A DNA stretch of 64,000 nt from Agathobaculum massiliense. GTDB taxonomy: Bacteria; Bacillota; Clostridia; Oscillospirales; Butyricicoccaceae. How positions within the stretch are numbered: the first letter of the stretch is position 1; each line of letters opens with the position of its first letter. The stretch covers positions 1,302,001 to 1,366,000 of the forward strand of contig NZ_OMPN01000001.1 in the NCBI RefSeq assembly GCF_900291975.1. Direction: 5' to 3'. A program made the position numbers and the translations under genes. The notes beneath the pieces are model-generated. The model did no database searches and was not told the origin of the DNA. It saw only the letters and a program-made list of their open reading frames with translations. Shown here piece by piece: positions 1 through 8,459 of this stretch.

Positions 1-1042
1 GGACCGCGTGACGTTCCAGGTGCTGCAGGCTGGCTTCAAAAAGGGCTACGGCGCGGACGGCGACCACCTCAAGTCCCTGGAGGAGGTCAGATACGCGATC
101 GACTGCGGCTATACCATGATTACCCTGGACTGCAGCGAGCATATCCGCGGCGAGGCGGCGTCCATGTCCGGCATGGAGCTGGAAGCGCTGCGCCCGCTCC
201 CTGCCGCGCTGGAGCAGGAATATCTCGGCCGTTCGTTCCAGCTTACGGGCGACGTTTCCGTCCAGTTCACCCGCACCACCCTGCACCAGGCCTACCTGAT
301 CTATGGCGAGGCCATTTCCTTTGCCAAATCGATCTATGACGCCTGCATCGCCGGTTCCAGCGTGGAGCTCGAAATTTCGATCGACGAGACCGAAACACCC
401 ACCACGCCCGCGCAGCATTTCTTTGCCGCCAATGAGCTGAAAAAGGCCGGCGTGGTTTTCAAAACCATGGCGCCCCGCTTCTGCGGCGAATTCCAAAAAG
501 GCATCGATTATATCGGCGACCTCGCGCAGTTTGACGAGGAATTCAAGGTGCATGTTGCGGTGGCCGACCATTTCGGCTATAAGATCAGCGTGCATTCCGG
601 CTCGGACAAATTTGCAGTCTACCCCTCCGTCGGCCGCATGACGCACGGGCGGTTCCACGTCAAGACCTCGGGTACCAGCTGGCTGGAAGCGCTGCGCCTG
701 ACCGCGGTCGCGGAACCCGCGCTCTTCCGCGAGCTGTACGCCTATGCCATCGGCGTATTTCCGGAGTCGCGCGCCAATTACCATGTTTCCACCGAGCCCG
801 AGCAGATCCCCGATATCTCCGGCATGGCGGACAAGGATCTCCCCTCCTTGCTCAATCTGGCCACATCGCGCCAGCTCCTGCATATCACTTACGGCAAAAT
901 CATGAACGAAACCAATCCGGACGGCTCGCTCCGCTTCAAGGACCGCCTTTACCGTTTCTGGCGGGAGCACCGCGCGGAATACGACAGCATTCTCGAGCGG
1001 CATATGGACCGCCATCTCAGCCTATTGATGCCCCATATGTAA
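1..1042 (+). CDS. uxaE: Tagaturonate epimerase family protein, 5'-truncated by window edge
   Basis: The reading frame is open from base 2, so the gene starts before the window; the GTG at 8 is probably internal. About 346 C-terminal residues are present. The family interconverts tagaturonate and fructuronate in hexuronate breakdown in the cytoplasm. The call rests on overall resemblance, including segments such as HSGSDKFAVYP and KTSGTSWLEALR and the C-terminal NYHVSTEPEQIPDIS region. It ends 9 bases before a strong hairpin that also terminates the convergent namA gene. No other hexuronate gene is visible in the window, so partners are presumably to the left. The identification is by memory of the family rather than by a diagnostic catalytic motif. 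Confidence 0.72.
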   Translation, partial: DRVTFQVLQAGFKKGYGADGDHLKSLEEVRYAIDCGYTMITLDCSEHIRGEAASMSGMELEALRPLPAALEQEYLGRSFQLTGDVSVQFTRTTLHQAYLIYGEAISFAKSIYDACIAGSSVELEISIDETETPTTPAQHFFAANELKKAGVVFKTMAPRFCGEFQKGIDYIGDLAQFDEEFKVHVAVADHFGYKISVHSGSDKFAVYPSVGRMTHGRFHVKTSGTSWLEALRLTAVAEPALFRELYAYAIGVFPESRANYHVSTEPEQIPDISGMADKDLPSLLNLATSRQLLHITYGKIMNETNPDGSLRFKDRLYRFWREHRAEYDSILERHMDRHLSLLMPHM

Positions 1043-1050
1043 CTTTGTGG

Positions 1051-1087
1051 AAAAACGCCTCCAAAGCGCTGCTTTGGAGGCGTTTTT
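1051..1087. terminator. Bidirectional Rho-independent terminator
   Basis: A perfect 17-bp stem (1051-1067 with 1071-1087) closes on a 3-base loop and has A and T runs at its two ends. It lies between the convergent uxaE-like gene (stop at 1042) and namA (stop at 1098), so it can serve both. Confidence 0.9.
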
Positions 1088-1097
1088 CCCGCGTTTC

Positions 1098-2126
1098 TTA
1101 TCGGCGGGCCTTGAAGCCACGCGCATACGCCGCGGGCCAGTCGTAATCGATCCGGTAATCCCGCGCCGTGTTGAGCACCCAATAGGGGTTGCGCAACAAC
1201 TCGCGGCCAAGTGCTACAAGGTCCGCGCGGCCGTTCCCCAGGATTTCTTCCACCTGATGCGGATCGGTAATCAGACCAACCGTGATCACCGGCAGGCCGG
1301 ACGCCTGCCGGAGAAATTCCGCCGCCTTGACTTGATAGCCAGCATACAAGGACGCGGGCGGGGTCGGCACAACGCCACCCGTGCTGACGTCAAGGATATC
1401 CGCATAGGGCCGTATGAGCGCCGCGACCCGCGCCATCTCCTCCGGATGCATTCCATCCGGCTCGTAATCCTCCGCAGAAACACGCACCAGCACCGGCTTT
1501 TCCGCCGGCCACACCTCATGCACCGCCTGCAGCACCTCAAGCAGCAGCCTGCAGCGGTTTTCGGTCGAGCCGCCGTAGCCATCCGCACGCCTGTTGGTCA
1601 ACGGGGACAGGAACTCGCTGAGCAGATAGCCGTGCGCCGCGTGGATCTCGATCGCGTCGAACCCAATCCGCGCCGCCCGTGCAGCCGCGCTGCGGAACGC
1701 CGCGACCGTTTCCCGTATATCCGCTTCGGTCATTTCGCGCGGCAGGGGCGCGCCTTCGTCAAAGGGGATCGCGCTCGGCGCATAAACCGCAGGGACCGAC
1801 GCCTCGCATTTGCGCCCCGCGTGGTTGAGCTGAAGCGCCATTTTCGCCCCCTGCTCCTGGCAGGCTCTGACGATCGGCGCAAGCGCCTCTGCCTGCTCGT
1901 CGTTCCACAGGCCCAGGCAATGATCGGAGATCCGTCCGCAGGGCAGAACCCCTGTGGCCTCCATAATAATCAGCCCCACACCGCCTACGGCGCGCGCGGT
2001 GTAGTGTGAAAAATGGAACGCTTTCGCCATCCCGTCCGTCCCCGCGCTGTACATGCACATGGGGGGCATCACAATCCGGTTGCGCAGCGTCATATTTTTT
2101 ATAGTAAAAGAGGTCAATCCGTACAT
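1098..2126 (-). CDS. namA: NADPH dehydrogenase NamA / YqjM-type old yellow enzyme
   Basis: A 342-residue FMN ene-reductase of the OYE TIM-barrel family, close to the usual YqjM length. It should reduce activated C=C bonds with NAD(P)H in the cytoplasm. Visible marks: the N-terminal NRIVMPPMCMYSA segment with Cys24 and Tyr26 (the YqjM-type active-site pair), the substrate-binding HAAHGYLL motif near residue 165, the following NRRADGYGGS loop, and the C-terminal phosphate-binding ADLVALGRELLRNPYW. The ATG at 2124-2126 follows a GGAAAGGA-like ribosome binding site. It is transcribed alone, divergent from the condensation-domain gene across about 310 bases. Confidence 0.88.
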   Translation of the reverse strand: MYGLTSFTIKNMTLRNRIVMPPMCMYSAGTDGMAKAFHFSHYTARAVGGVGLIIMEATGVLPCGRISDHCLGLWNDEQAEALAPIVRACQEQGAKMALQLNHAGRKCEASVPAVYAPSAIPFDEGAPLPREMTEADIRETVAAFRSAAARAARIGFDAIEIHAAHGYLLSEFLSPLTNRRADGYGGSTENRCRLLLEVLQAVHEVWPAEKPVLVRVSAEDYEPDGMHPEEMARVAALIRPYADILDVSTGGVVPTPPASLYAGYQVKAAEFLRQASGLPVITVGLITDPHQVEEILGNGRADLVALGRELLRNPYWVLNTARDYRIDYDWPAAYARGFKARR

Positions 2127-2436
2127 ATGCAGTTTCCTTTCCCGCCGGATACCGGCGCGCAGCAGATTTCTGTTTTCTTTTCAAGGCGGCGGCTCCGGCC
2201 CTGCCGCCGCTTCCGCCACTATATTTACAGTATACGCCAAATGGTCCGGCGGCACAATCCGCTCCGTTTATTTTTCCGCGGGAGGCCTGTCGGACTGTAC
2301 ACGCCTTAAACGTTCACTATCCATACATTTCACGAATTTTTGTCTAAAATCCGACTTTCTTTTTCCTCTTTCCGCACTTATAATAAAATTGGTATAAACC
2401 GGTAAAACAACGGAGAAAGAAAAAGGGGGAGCCTTG

Positions 2437-3798
2437 ATGGAACAGTATCCGATCACAGCCGCGCAGCGGCTGCACCTTGTCACGCTGCAGAATGCGTGCG
2501 AAAAGCAGGTGCTCAATATCTGCGTCAGCCTGTTCATCCATCTGGATGTTGATTTTGACGCGCTCGCGCGGGCGGTGCGCCGCGCGGTCGAGCGGGACGA
2601 CTCCGTGCGCGTCCGCTTCACCTGCGGGAAGGACGGAACAGCCCGCCAGTATATCGTGCCGGCGGACGACCGTCCGGTCCGCCATGTCGATCTGTCCCGC
2701 ATGACCGAGTCCGAGGCCATGCTTGAGCTGCACCGCTGGAGCCGCCAGCCGTTCGAGCCGCGGTGGGACGCGCCGCTGTTTGAGATCGTCACCGTTGCCA
2801 TGCCGGATGGCTGGAACGGCGCCTTTGTCCGCATCGATCACATGCTGTCCGACTCCTGCGCCATGATCGTGCTGCTCTGCGATGTGGTCGAGCTGTACGC
2901 CGCCGAGGTGTTCGGCACCAAGCCGCCCGCAGACCGCGCCCCCTACCTTGCCTCTCTGCAGCGCGACCTGGAGCGCGCGGCCGATCCGGTCCGCACGGCG
3001 CGCGACCTTGCGTTCTGGAAAGAGCAGGCTGAACGGGCGGGCGAACCGCTCTACACCGATATCCGCGGCCCCGGCCATACCGCCTCCGGCGCGCGCTGGG
3101 CGCACAACGAAAAACACGACCTGACGGTCGGCCAGCGCACATTCATCCTTGAGTCCGCGCCCGCCGAACGCCTGCTCGAATTCTGCGAGGAACAGAATAT
3201 CTCCATGACCAATCTGCTGCTCATGGGCCTGCGCACCTATCTGTCCAAGCAGAATGACGGCGAGCCTGATATCAGCGTGCGCAACTATGTATCGCGCCGC
3301 GTGTCCCGCATCGACCGCAAGGCCGGCGGCACGCGCATCCACTGCTTCCCCTGCCGCACGGTGATGCCCGCAGATACCAGCTTTATCGAGGGCGTGCGCC
3401 AGATTGCCGCGGTCCAGAACCAGGTATACCGCCATACGGATTTCGATACGCTGGAAGCCGACCGCCTGCGCCGCGAGCGCTGGGGCGCGCCCGCGGACGC
3501 ACTGTACGAAAGCATTGCGCTCACCTACCAGCCGTTCCCCATGCGGATGCAGGACGACCACCTCAACCAGATCGAATACCGTTCGATCTGGCACGATAAC
3601 GGCACCGCTGTGCAGCCGCTCTACCTGACGGTTATGCACCGTCCGCTCGGCACGGGCATGGATTTCTATTTCAAATACCAAGCCGCATGGTACAGCCTGG
3701 AGGAAGTCGAAAAGCTTTACTATTACCTGATGCGCATTCTGTTTGCCGCGGTCGAGGATCCGGAGATCACCATTGGAGAGCTCATCCGCACGGTCTGA
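2437..3798 (+). CDS. Stand-alone NRPS condensation-domain-like protein
   Basis: A 453-residue protein spanning one whole condensation (C) domain and nothing else. The start is put at ATG 2437 (6 bases after GGGGGA) rather than the TTG at 2434. The N-terminus (ITAAQRLHLVTLQNAC) and the two-lobed layout resemble C-domain/chloramphenicol-acetyltransferase-fold proteins. The HHxxxDG catalytic motif appears as IDHMLSDSCAM near residue 137: the second, catalytic His is kept, while the first His is Asp and the final Gly is Ser. No adenylation or carrier domain, PKS, lipid or peptide gene lies near. It could be an acyltransferase acting on a free substrate, or a non-catalytic relative. A plausible -10 (TATAAT) is at 2379-2384. 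Function unknown. Confidence 0.7.
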   Translation: MEQYPITAAQRLHLVTLQNACEKQVLNICVSLFIHLDVDFDALARAVRRAVERDDSVRVRFTCGKDGTARQYIVPADDRPVRHVDLSRMTESEAMLELHRWSRQPFEPRWDAPLFEIVTVAMPDGWNGAFVRIDHMLSDSCAMIVLLCDVVELYAAEVFGTKPPADRAPYLASLQRDLERAADPVRTARDLAFWKEQAERAGEPLYTDIRGPGHTASGARWAHNEKHDLTVGQRTFILESAPAERLLEFCEEQNISMTNLLLMGLRTYLSKQNDGEPDISVRNYVSRRVSRIDRKAGGTRIHCFPCRTVMPADTSFIEGVRQIAAVQNQVYRHTDFDTLEADRLRRERWGAPADALYESIALTYQPFPMRMQDDHLNQIEYRSIWHDNGTAVQPLYLTVMHRPLGTGMDFYFKYQAAWYSLEEVEKLYYYLMRILFAAVEDPEITIGELIRTV

Positions 3799-3820
3799 CG
3801 CTGCTCTGTCCCACCGCGAA

Positions 3821-3865
3821 AAACCGCCTGCCGGCCTACAAACCGGCAGGCGGTTTATGCTTTTT
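3821..3865. terminator. Terminator between convergent genes
   Basis: A 14-bp perfect stem (3821-3834 with 3843-3856) with an 8-base loop and flanking A and T runs. It separates the condensation-domain gene from the convergent SulP gene, whose stop codon lies at 3864-3866, and probably works in both directions. Confidence 0.85.
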
Positions 3866-5525
3866 ATACCCGCTGGACCGTCTGCGCGTTTTCCGGACGG
3901 GGACGCGGATCAAGCAACGCCCGCTCGACGCTCCAGTAGAACGCCTGCTCACCCATCAGCTCCACAATGCCTGCCCGCCGCAGCATGGTCATGGAGGCCG
4001 TGGGCAGCCCGCAAATCGCCACATCCACGCCCCTTTCGCGGAAGCTCTCCAGAATGGCCTGTAGGGTTTGCGCGGCGGATACATCCACCGTCGGCACCCC
4101 GCGCATGGACAGCAGCAGTGTATCGCAGCCCGCCACGCGGTCGGGCAACTCCTCGAGCACGCTGATGTTGGCGAACAGCAGCGGACCAGTGATGTAAGCG
4201 ACCATCGCGTTGCTGTACCGCGCGTTCAGCACCGGATCGTCGTTTTTCAGGCGGGACATATCCACCCGCTCGTAGTTGATCTGCAGCTTGGACAGGCGCG
4301 CGACCATCAGTATCAGCCCGAGACCCACGCCGACCACGATCGCAACCGTCAGGTCGAACATGATCGTGCAGACCATCGTGACCGCGAATTTCGCAATCGC
4401 CCCCTTAAACCGGTGGGAAAACATATACCGGATCGCATGCCACTCGTTCATGCGCCACGCGGTCACCATCAGGACACCAGCCAGCGCAGCGAGCGGCACG
4501 TTACGAATCACAGGCGCGAGCGCGAACATCATAATCAGCAGCCCAACCGCATGGAACACGCCGGTCAGACGGGTCTGCGCGCCCGAGCGCACCGCGACCG
4601 AGGTGCGGGCCAGCGCGGCGGTCGCCGGTATGCCGCCGAACAGCGGCAGCACCAGATTGCCTACCCCCTGCGCGAACAGCTCCTGGTCGTTGTTGAGCCT
4701 GACTCCGGTCGCCCGCCCCGCGGACGCGCCGCACAGCAGGCTTTCCAGCATGTTCAGCACCGCGATGGAAAAAGCGGGCGCCAGCAGCGCGGGTACGGCG
4801 CTCCAGTCGACCGCCCGTGGGGAAAGCCGGTCGGGCAGCAGCAGCGTCTGCGGTATTTCTCCCACCGTCGCGATATCCAGGCCGAGCAGCATGGTCGCGG
4901 CAGTCGCCAGAATAATGCCGATCAGCGACGCCGGAACAACCGCGTTCCACTTCTTCGGGAACACCACCATCAGCACCGTCACAAACAGTGCGACCGCCGT
5001 GGTTGCCAGATCGGGCCGGAAGCCAAGCGTGCCGTAGCTTGCCAGCTTGGCCAACGCCGACCCGCCCTCGGAATATGTGCCGAAAAAGTTGTCGATCTGC
5101 CCCATGGCAATGATCACCGCGATACCAGAGGTGAAGCCTGTGATGACCGGAGCGGGTACGAACGCCGTCAGGTTGCCCAGATGCAGCACTGCTGCGATCA
5201 ACAGCATGATGCCCGCCAGGAAAGTGGCCACAAACATCCCCTGCATCCCATATGTACCGATCAGCGAGCCGAGAATCGCCGCCATCGCTCCGGTCGGACC
5301 GGATATCTGATAGTAGCCTCCGGTCAGCGCCGAGATCACCAGTCCGGCAACGATTGCCGTTACCAGGCCGCAGGCCGCGGTCGCGCCCGCGGAAACGCCG
5401 AACGCCAGCGCGAGTGGCAGCGCAACCGCCGCCACTGTCAGCCCTGCCATCAGATCCTGTGACAGTTTATGCCCGTTGTATCCCCTGAACTCGTTCCTGA
5501 GCTGCTGCAGGAATGCCTTTCCCAT
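3864..5525 (-). CDS. SulP family inorganic anion transporter with STAS domain
   Basis: A 553-residue membrane protein of the SulP/SLC26 family, which carries sulfate, bicarbonate or other anions. After a short N-terminus (residues 1-25, including GYNGHKLSQDLMAGLTVAAVALP, the usual SulP opening) come about 10-12 hydrophobic segments to around residue 410, including the conserved YYQISGPTGAMAAILGSL stretch. A cytoplasmic STAS domain follows (about 440-540) with the typical LLSMRGVPTVDVSAAQTL core. A good ATG follows GGGGGAAATGAA. The anion cannot be told from sequence. It is monocistronic: terminators lie on both sides. Confidence 0.88.
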   Translation of the reverse strand: MGKAFLQQLRNEFRGYNGHKLSQDLMAGLTVAAVALPLALAFGVSAGATAACGLVTAIVAGLVISALTGGYYQISGPTGAMAAILGSLIGTYGMQGMFVATFLAGIMLLIAAVLHLGNLTAFVPAPVITGFTSGIAVIIAMGQIDNFFGTYSEGGSALAKLASYGTLGFRPDLATTAVALFVTVLMVVFPKKWNAVVPASLIGIILATAATMLLGLDIATVGEIPQTLLLPDRLSPRAVDWSAVPALLAPAFSIAVLNMLESLLCGASAGRATGVRLNNDQELFAQGVGNLVLPLFGGIPATAALARTSVAVRSGAQTRLTGVFHAVGLLIMMFALAPVIRNVPLAALAGVLMVTAWRMNEWHAIRYMFSHRFKGAIAKFAVTMVCTIMFDLTVAIVVGVGLGLILMVARLSKLQINYERVDMSRLKNDDPVLNARYSNAMVAYITGPLLFANISVLEELPDRVAGCDTLLLSMRGVPTVDVSAAQTLQAILESFRERGVDVAICGLPTASMTMLRRAGIVELMGEQAFYWSVERALLDPRPRPENAQTVQRV

Positions 5526-5570
5526 TTCATTTCCCCCATTTTCTGATTTTTCCCGCGCCCCTCGCGGCGC

Positions 5571-5601
5571 GAAAAGCCCCGCAATGCTGCATCGCGGGGC
5601 T
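5571..5601 (-). terminator. Terminator of the gldA pseudogene
   Basis: Inverted repeat AGCCCCGCAATG / CATCGCGGGGCT (one mismatch) followed on the minus strand by a short T run; it sits between the end of the glycerol dehydrogenase frame (5646) and the SulP start. Confidence 0.7.
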
Positions 5602-5645
5602 ACGGGACATGGAACGGCGCTGCACCGCCATGTCCCCTGTTTGTT

Positions 5646-6745
5646 TCAGCGCGCCAGGTACTCCCGACCGATCCGGTCCGCTTCCAGAAGCGCCTGGTAC
5701 ACGTCCTCCGCCGTAATATCGGGGGACAGGTTTTTGGTGGACTGCGTCGGTACGCAGGCCGCCTCCGCCACCTTGCGCAGGGTTTCCTCCCTGATCTCGG
5801 TAATGCCGAGCTGTGCGAGCGTCATCGGCAGCTCGACCCGCGCCAGGAACCCCAGCACCTCCTCAAGCGTCTGCGCATCCGCCTTTTGCAGCACAAGCTG
5901 GGTCAGCACGCCAAACGCGACCTTTTCGCCGTGGTACATGCCATGCGCCTGCGGCTCCTGCGCGAAGCCGTCGTTGATCGCGTGGGCCGCCGCAAGGCCG
6001 CCGCTCTCAAAGCCGACGCCGCTGAGCAGGATATTCGCCTCGACCACCTTTTCAAGCGCGGGCGTGTATTCGCCGCGCTTGACGCCATCGAGCGCTTCCG
6101 AGCCGTAGCGCAGCAGCAGGTCGTAGCACAGGCGGCTCATCATAGCGACGGTTTCGGTCTCCTGACCGCGCGCCATGGTCTTGACGCCGTTTTTGCGGCA
6201 CGCCTCCGCCTCGAACCAGGTCGAAAGCGCATCGCCCATGCCGGCCGACAGCAGGCGGGCCGGTGCCTTGGACAAGATCTCGGTGTCCACCAACACGAGG
6301 TCCGGATTGCGGCGCATCATGACCGCCTTGACCACCACGCCCTGCTCATTATAGAGTACCGCCACGCCCGAGCACGGCGCGTCGTTCGAGGCCACGGTCG
6401 GGATGATGATGCAGGGCAGGCCGCCCAGGTTCTCGGCAACGGTCTTCGCCGTGTCGATCACCTTGCCGCCGCCCATGCCGATCACGGCATCGCAGCCCGC
6501 GGCCTTGCAGGCATCCATATGGCGAAGACCTCAGCCTTGGTCGCCTCGCCGTGGAATTCGGCAAAGACAACTGTTTTTTCCTGCTCCGTCAGGCTTTGCT
6601 CGATCTCCTCGCCAAACCGGCGGCGGCCGCCGGGCGAACAGAGCACATAAAACGTGCTGCCAAGCTTTTTCACACTCTGACCGAGCTTTTTGCGCTCCCC
6701 AAAGCCCTGTACATACCGGCCGGGCGCTTTCATTGCGATAGACAT
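5646..6745 (-). pseudogene. gldA: Glycerol dehydrogenase, broken by one frameshift
   Basis: Iron-containing alcohol dehydrogenase family. The N-terminal piece (6745 to about 6525) begins MSIAMKAPGRYVQG after a GGAGG site; the rest (6518 to 5646) runs in another frame and carries VIGMGGGKVIDTAK, the NAD-binding GGG(K/S) loop, PTVASNDAPCSG, and the metal-ligand regions around DALSTWFEAE and HGMYHGEKVAFG. Near 6520 the reading passes from ...VFAIWM to ...HMDACKAAG. Adding a single C there gives a continuous 366-residue protein, close to the 367 residues of E. coli GldA. So this is either a one-base deletion or a sequencing error. If intact it would oxidise glycerol to dihydroxyacetone with NAD. 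Confidence 0.85.
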
Positions 6746-7036
6746 TGTGGTTCATCCTCCTTGTTGTTCCCCGGGCGTCCCCTGTCCGTCCGGTGCAGTT
6801 TGTATTGCCGAAACGAGCCGCTGTATCCGCTTCTGCGGCTATTATATCATATGCATCCGTATTTTTGAAGAAAAAACCGTTCCCGCGCGCAATTTTCTTC
6901 CATATGGATGTTTCCTTCTCTCTCCTCTTACTTTTCGTTCCCACGCTGTGTAAAGTACGGGGGCCGTTAGGGCGGCGAAGACCATCCGCAACACTGAACC
7001 GCGCCTATAGAAAGGCGCTCCCTTATTCAGCCGCCC

Positions 7037-7215
7037 ATTGTAACCGCCGCCCAGATGAAAGCGCTGGAACACGCAGCGGATAGAGTCAGCCTGTCCTACC
7101 AGCAGCGGTTGTGCAGGGCGCGTTCTGAGCCAACCTGACCATCACATTCCACGCGCTCAAGCAGGGCCAGAGCGCCCCTGCCGCCGCCGCGCTGCGCCCA
7201 AACCGCGCTGAGTAG
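7037..7215 (+). pseudogene. Remnant of NAD(P)H-hydrate epimerase (YjeF_N domain)
   Basis: From 7037 the frame reads IVTAAQMKALEHAADRVSLS, which is the characteristic start of NAD(P)H-hydrate epimerases (metabolite-repair enzymes). Soon after, it breaks; from 7132, in another frame, NLTITFHALKQG matches the later conserved segment of the same domain. About 130 residues between them are missing. This is a scar of a lost gene: a deletion plus frameshift. The rest of the 6746-7449 interval holds no gene that I can support. Confidence 0.6.
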
Positions 7216-7449
7216 CCGGACGTTCCTCCTCATTCTCGCGGCCCCCCCTTGCAGCCAATGCCCGAAAAGCATCGGAAAACGGAACTTATCTCATCTAAAC
7301 CCGTCGCATGCCGCCTTTCCGCCTGCGGGATTTCTTTTCCTGAACCGTTTTGGTTGCATTAATTTTTGTCGTTTCATGTCGCCCGTTGTCGAATATTACA
7401 TATTTTGTCATATCATGGAATCATCTTACAGTCAAGGTGGTTTTATCAT

Positions 7450-7833
7450 ATGGAAAAATCCGAGCGAATCATTCGAACAATTATCGGCGCGGAAAAGGCA
7501 AACACCCATGCGCTCGCGCTTTCCGTGGAGGTCATGGCCGACCTGCTCTTCCGGCAGAAAATCCCCATGGATGATATTTATGTCGGCAGCGACGTCTATC
7601 CGGTCGTAGCCAAGCGGTCGGGTAAATCGCTGACCGCCGCCACGCGCCAGATCGAACGCACCGCCAACCTATGTCTGGACGCGCTGCACAGCCCGCTGGC
7701 CAAGCAGTATATTGGCCGCACGATTTCCGCCCGGCCAACGCCGCGCATGCTGATTATTTATCTGGCGTTTTACGTCCATTTCGACAAGCCTTTTTTCGAG
7801 GTCATCCAGGAGCATCCCTCGCTCCTCTTCTGA
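7450..7833 (+). CDS. Small protein with Spo0A C-terminal-like DNA-binding domain
   Basis: A 127-residue protein starting MEKSERIIRTIIG, with an AAGGTGG site about 9 bases ahead. Residues about 30-95 resemble the sigma-A/DNA-contacting C-terminal domain of Spo0A: VYPVVAKRSGKSLTAATRQ lines up with the LYPEIAKKYNTTPSRVE recognition region, followed by an ERTANLCLDAL helix like ERAIRHAIEVAW. There is no receiver domain, so it is not Spo0A itself. It may be a DNA-binding regulator with a Spo0A-like site. It stands alone and ends at a strong terminator. The role is unknown; the domain call is fairly good. Confidence 0.62.
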   Translation: MEKSERIIRTIIGAEKANTHALALSVEVMADLLFRQKIPMDDIYVGSDVYPVVAKRSGKSLTAATRQIERTANLCLDALHSPLAKQYIGRTISARPTPRMLIIYLAFYVHFDKPFFEVIQEHPSLLF

Positions 7834-7865
7834 GTCTGCCGATTCCCGCGGCTTATCTCACATGA

Positions 7866-7901
7866 CAAACAGGCCGGAGGCATAAGCCTCCGGCCTGTTT
7901 G
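7866..7901 (+). terminator. Rho-independent terminator
   Basis: Perfect 16-bp stem (7866-7881 with 7886-7901) with a 4-base ATAA loop, GC-rich with A/T ends, 33 bases after the Spo0A-like gene. Confidence 0.88.
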
Positions 7902-7909
7902 CCGTTTAT

Positions 7910-8300
7910 ATCCGATTGTGTCCGGCACGCCGCGTTTCCCGCAGGCCGATGAATAAATAGGTGCGCGCTCCCTGTTCGGTATAGCGGAGCATCTGTCCAT
8001 TGTTACATCCAGCATGCAGTCCCATGCCGCTCGATCGCGGTAATCATCCGGTACATGGCGGCATGAAAATCCGGATCGGTCTGCGTCCTTTCATCAGGGA
8101 TGGTCCAGCACTGCCTTTCCGAAAAGCAAGCTTTGATTAAGATGTTGCACGCTGCAACTTTCCGCGTGGCACAGCTCCTGCTGCATGCTCTCTAAAAAAT
8201 AATGTATCCCGTCTTTGCGCAGTCTCCGCGGACGGAGCCAGGAAAAGCTGGCGCTGCAGGCGGAAAGCACTCCTGCTTTTTAAGGATGGCGCGGGAAGCT
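7910..8300 (-). pseudogene. Possible decayed gene of unknown function
   Basis: Read on the minus strand in three shifting frames the stretch gives protein-like pieces: FLESMQQELCHAESCSVQHL, then DERTQTDPDFHAAMYRMITA, then MLRYTEQGARTYLFIGLRET. Each piece ends in a frameshift or stop. I do not recognise the family. It may be a degraded gene; equally the resemblance could be chance. No intact gene lies in 7902-8459. Confidence 0.28.
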
Positions 8301-8329
8301 ATTATTTCTACACGATTCGAGACAAAATG

Positions 8330-8366
8330 AAACCCGCACTTTTTCATTAAGAAAAAGTGCGGGTTT
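8330..8366 (-). terminator. tRNA-type terminator left next to a tRNA 3' fragment
   Basis: Perfect 16-bp stem (8330-8345 with 8351-8366), loop ATTAA. Its core GCACTTTTTC/GAAAAAGTGC resembles the terminator at 38261-38294 behind tRNA-Ser(GCT). Here it follows only a 23-base tRNA 3' end. Confidence 0.8.
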
Positions 8367-8367
8367 T

Positions 8368-8390
8368 TGGCGGAGATGGAGAGAGTTGAA
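8368..8390 (-). other. tRNA 3'-end fragment, possible attachment-site scar
   Basis: On the minus strand this reads as the 3' end of a tRNA: T-loop TTCAACT, CTCTC, CATCTCC and GCCA. It differs from the 3' end of tRNA-Ser(GCT) at 38300-38322 at two of 22 positions. The T stem cannot close because the 5' half is missing (GACGA instead of CTCTC), and no D or anticodon arm follows. Such a displaced tRNA end is what an integrase leaves at the far end of an element. It is in the same orientation as the intact tRNA, and on the side expected. Confidence 0.5.
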
Positions 8391-8459
8391 GACGAGCGTA
8401 GAATTATTTTCACCCAATTATGCCTATATTTTCCCTTTCCAATGAGGACTGGCAACATA

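Noticed and set aside
4068-5462. 464-codon open frame on the plus strand
   Set aside because: Antisense of the SulP gene, low-complexity His/Arg/Gln-rich translation.
6842-7072. 76-codon open frame on the minus strand
   Set aside because: It covers the gldA upstream region and the epimerase relic in the opposite direction; no ribosome site.
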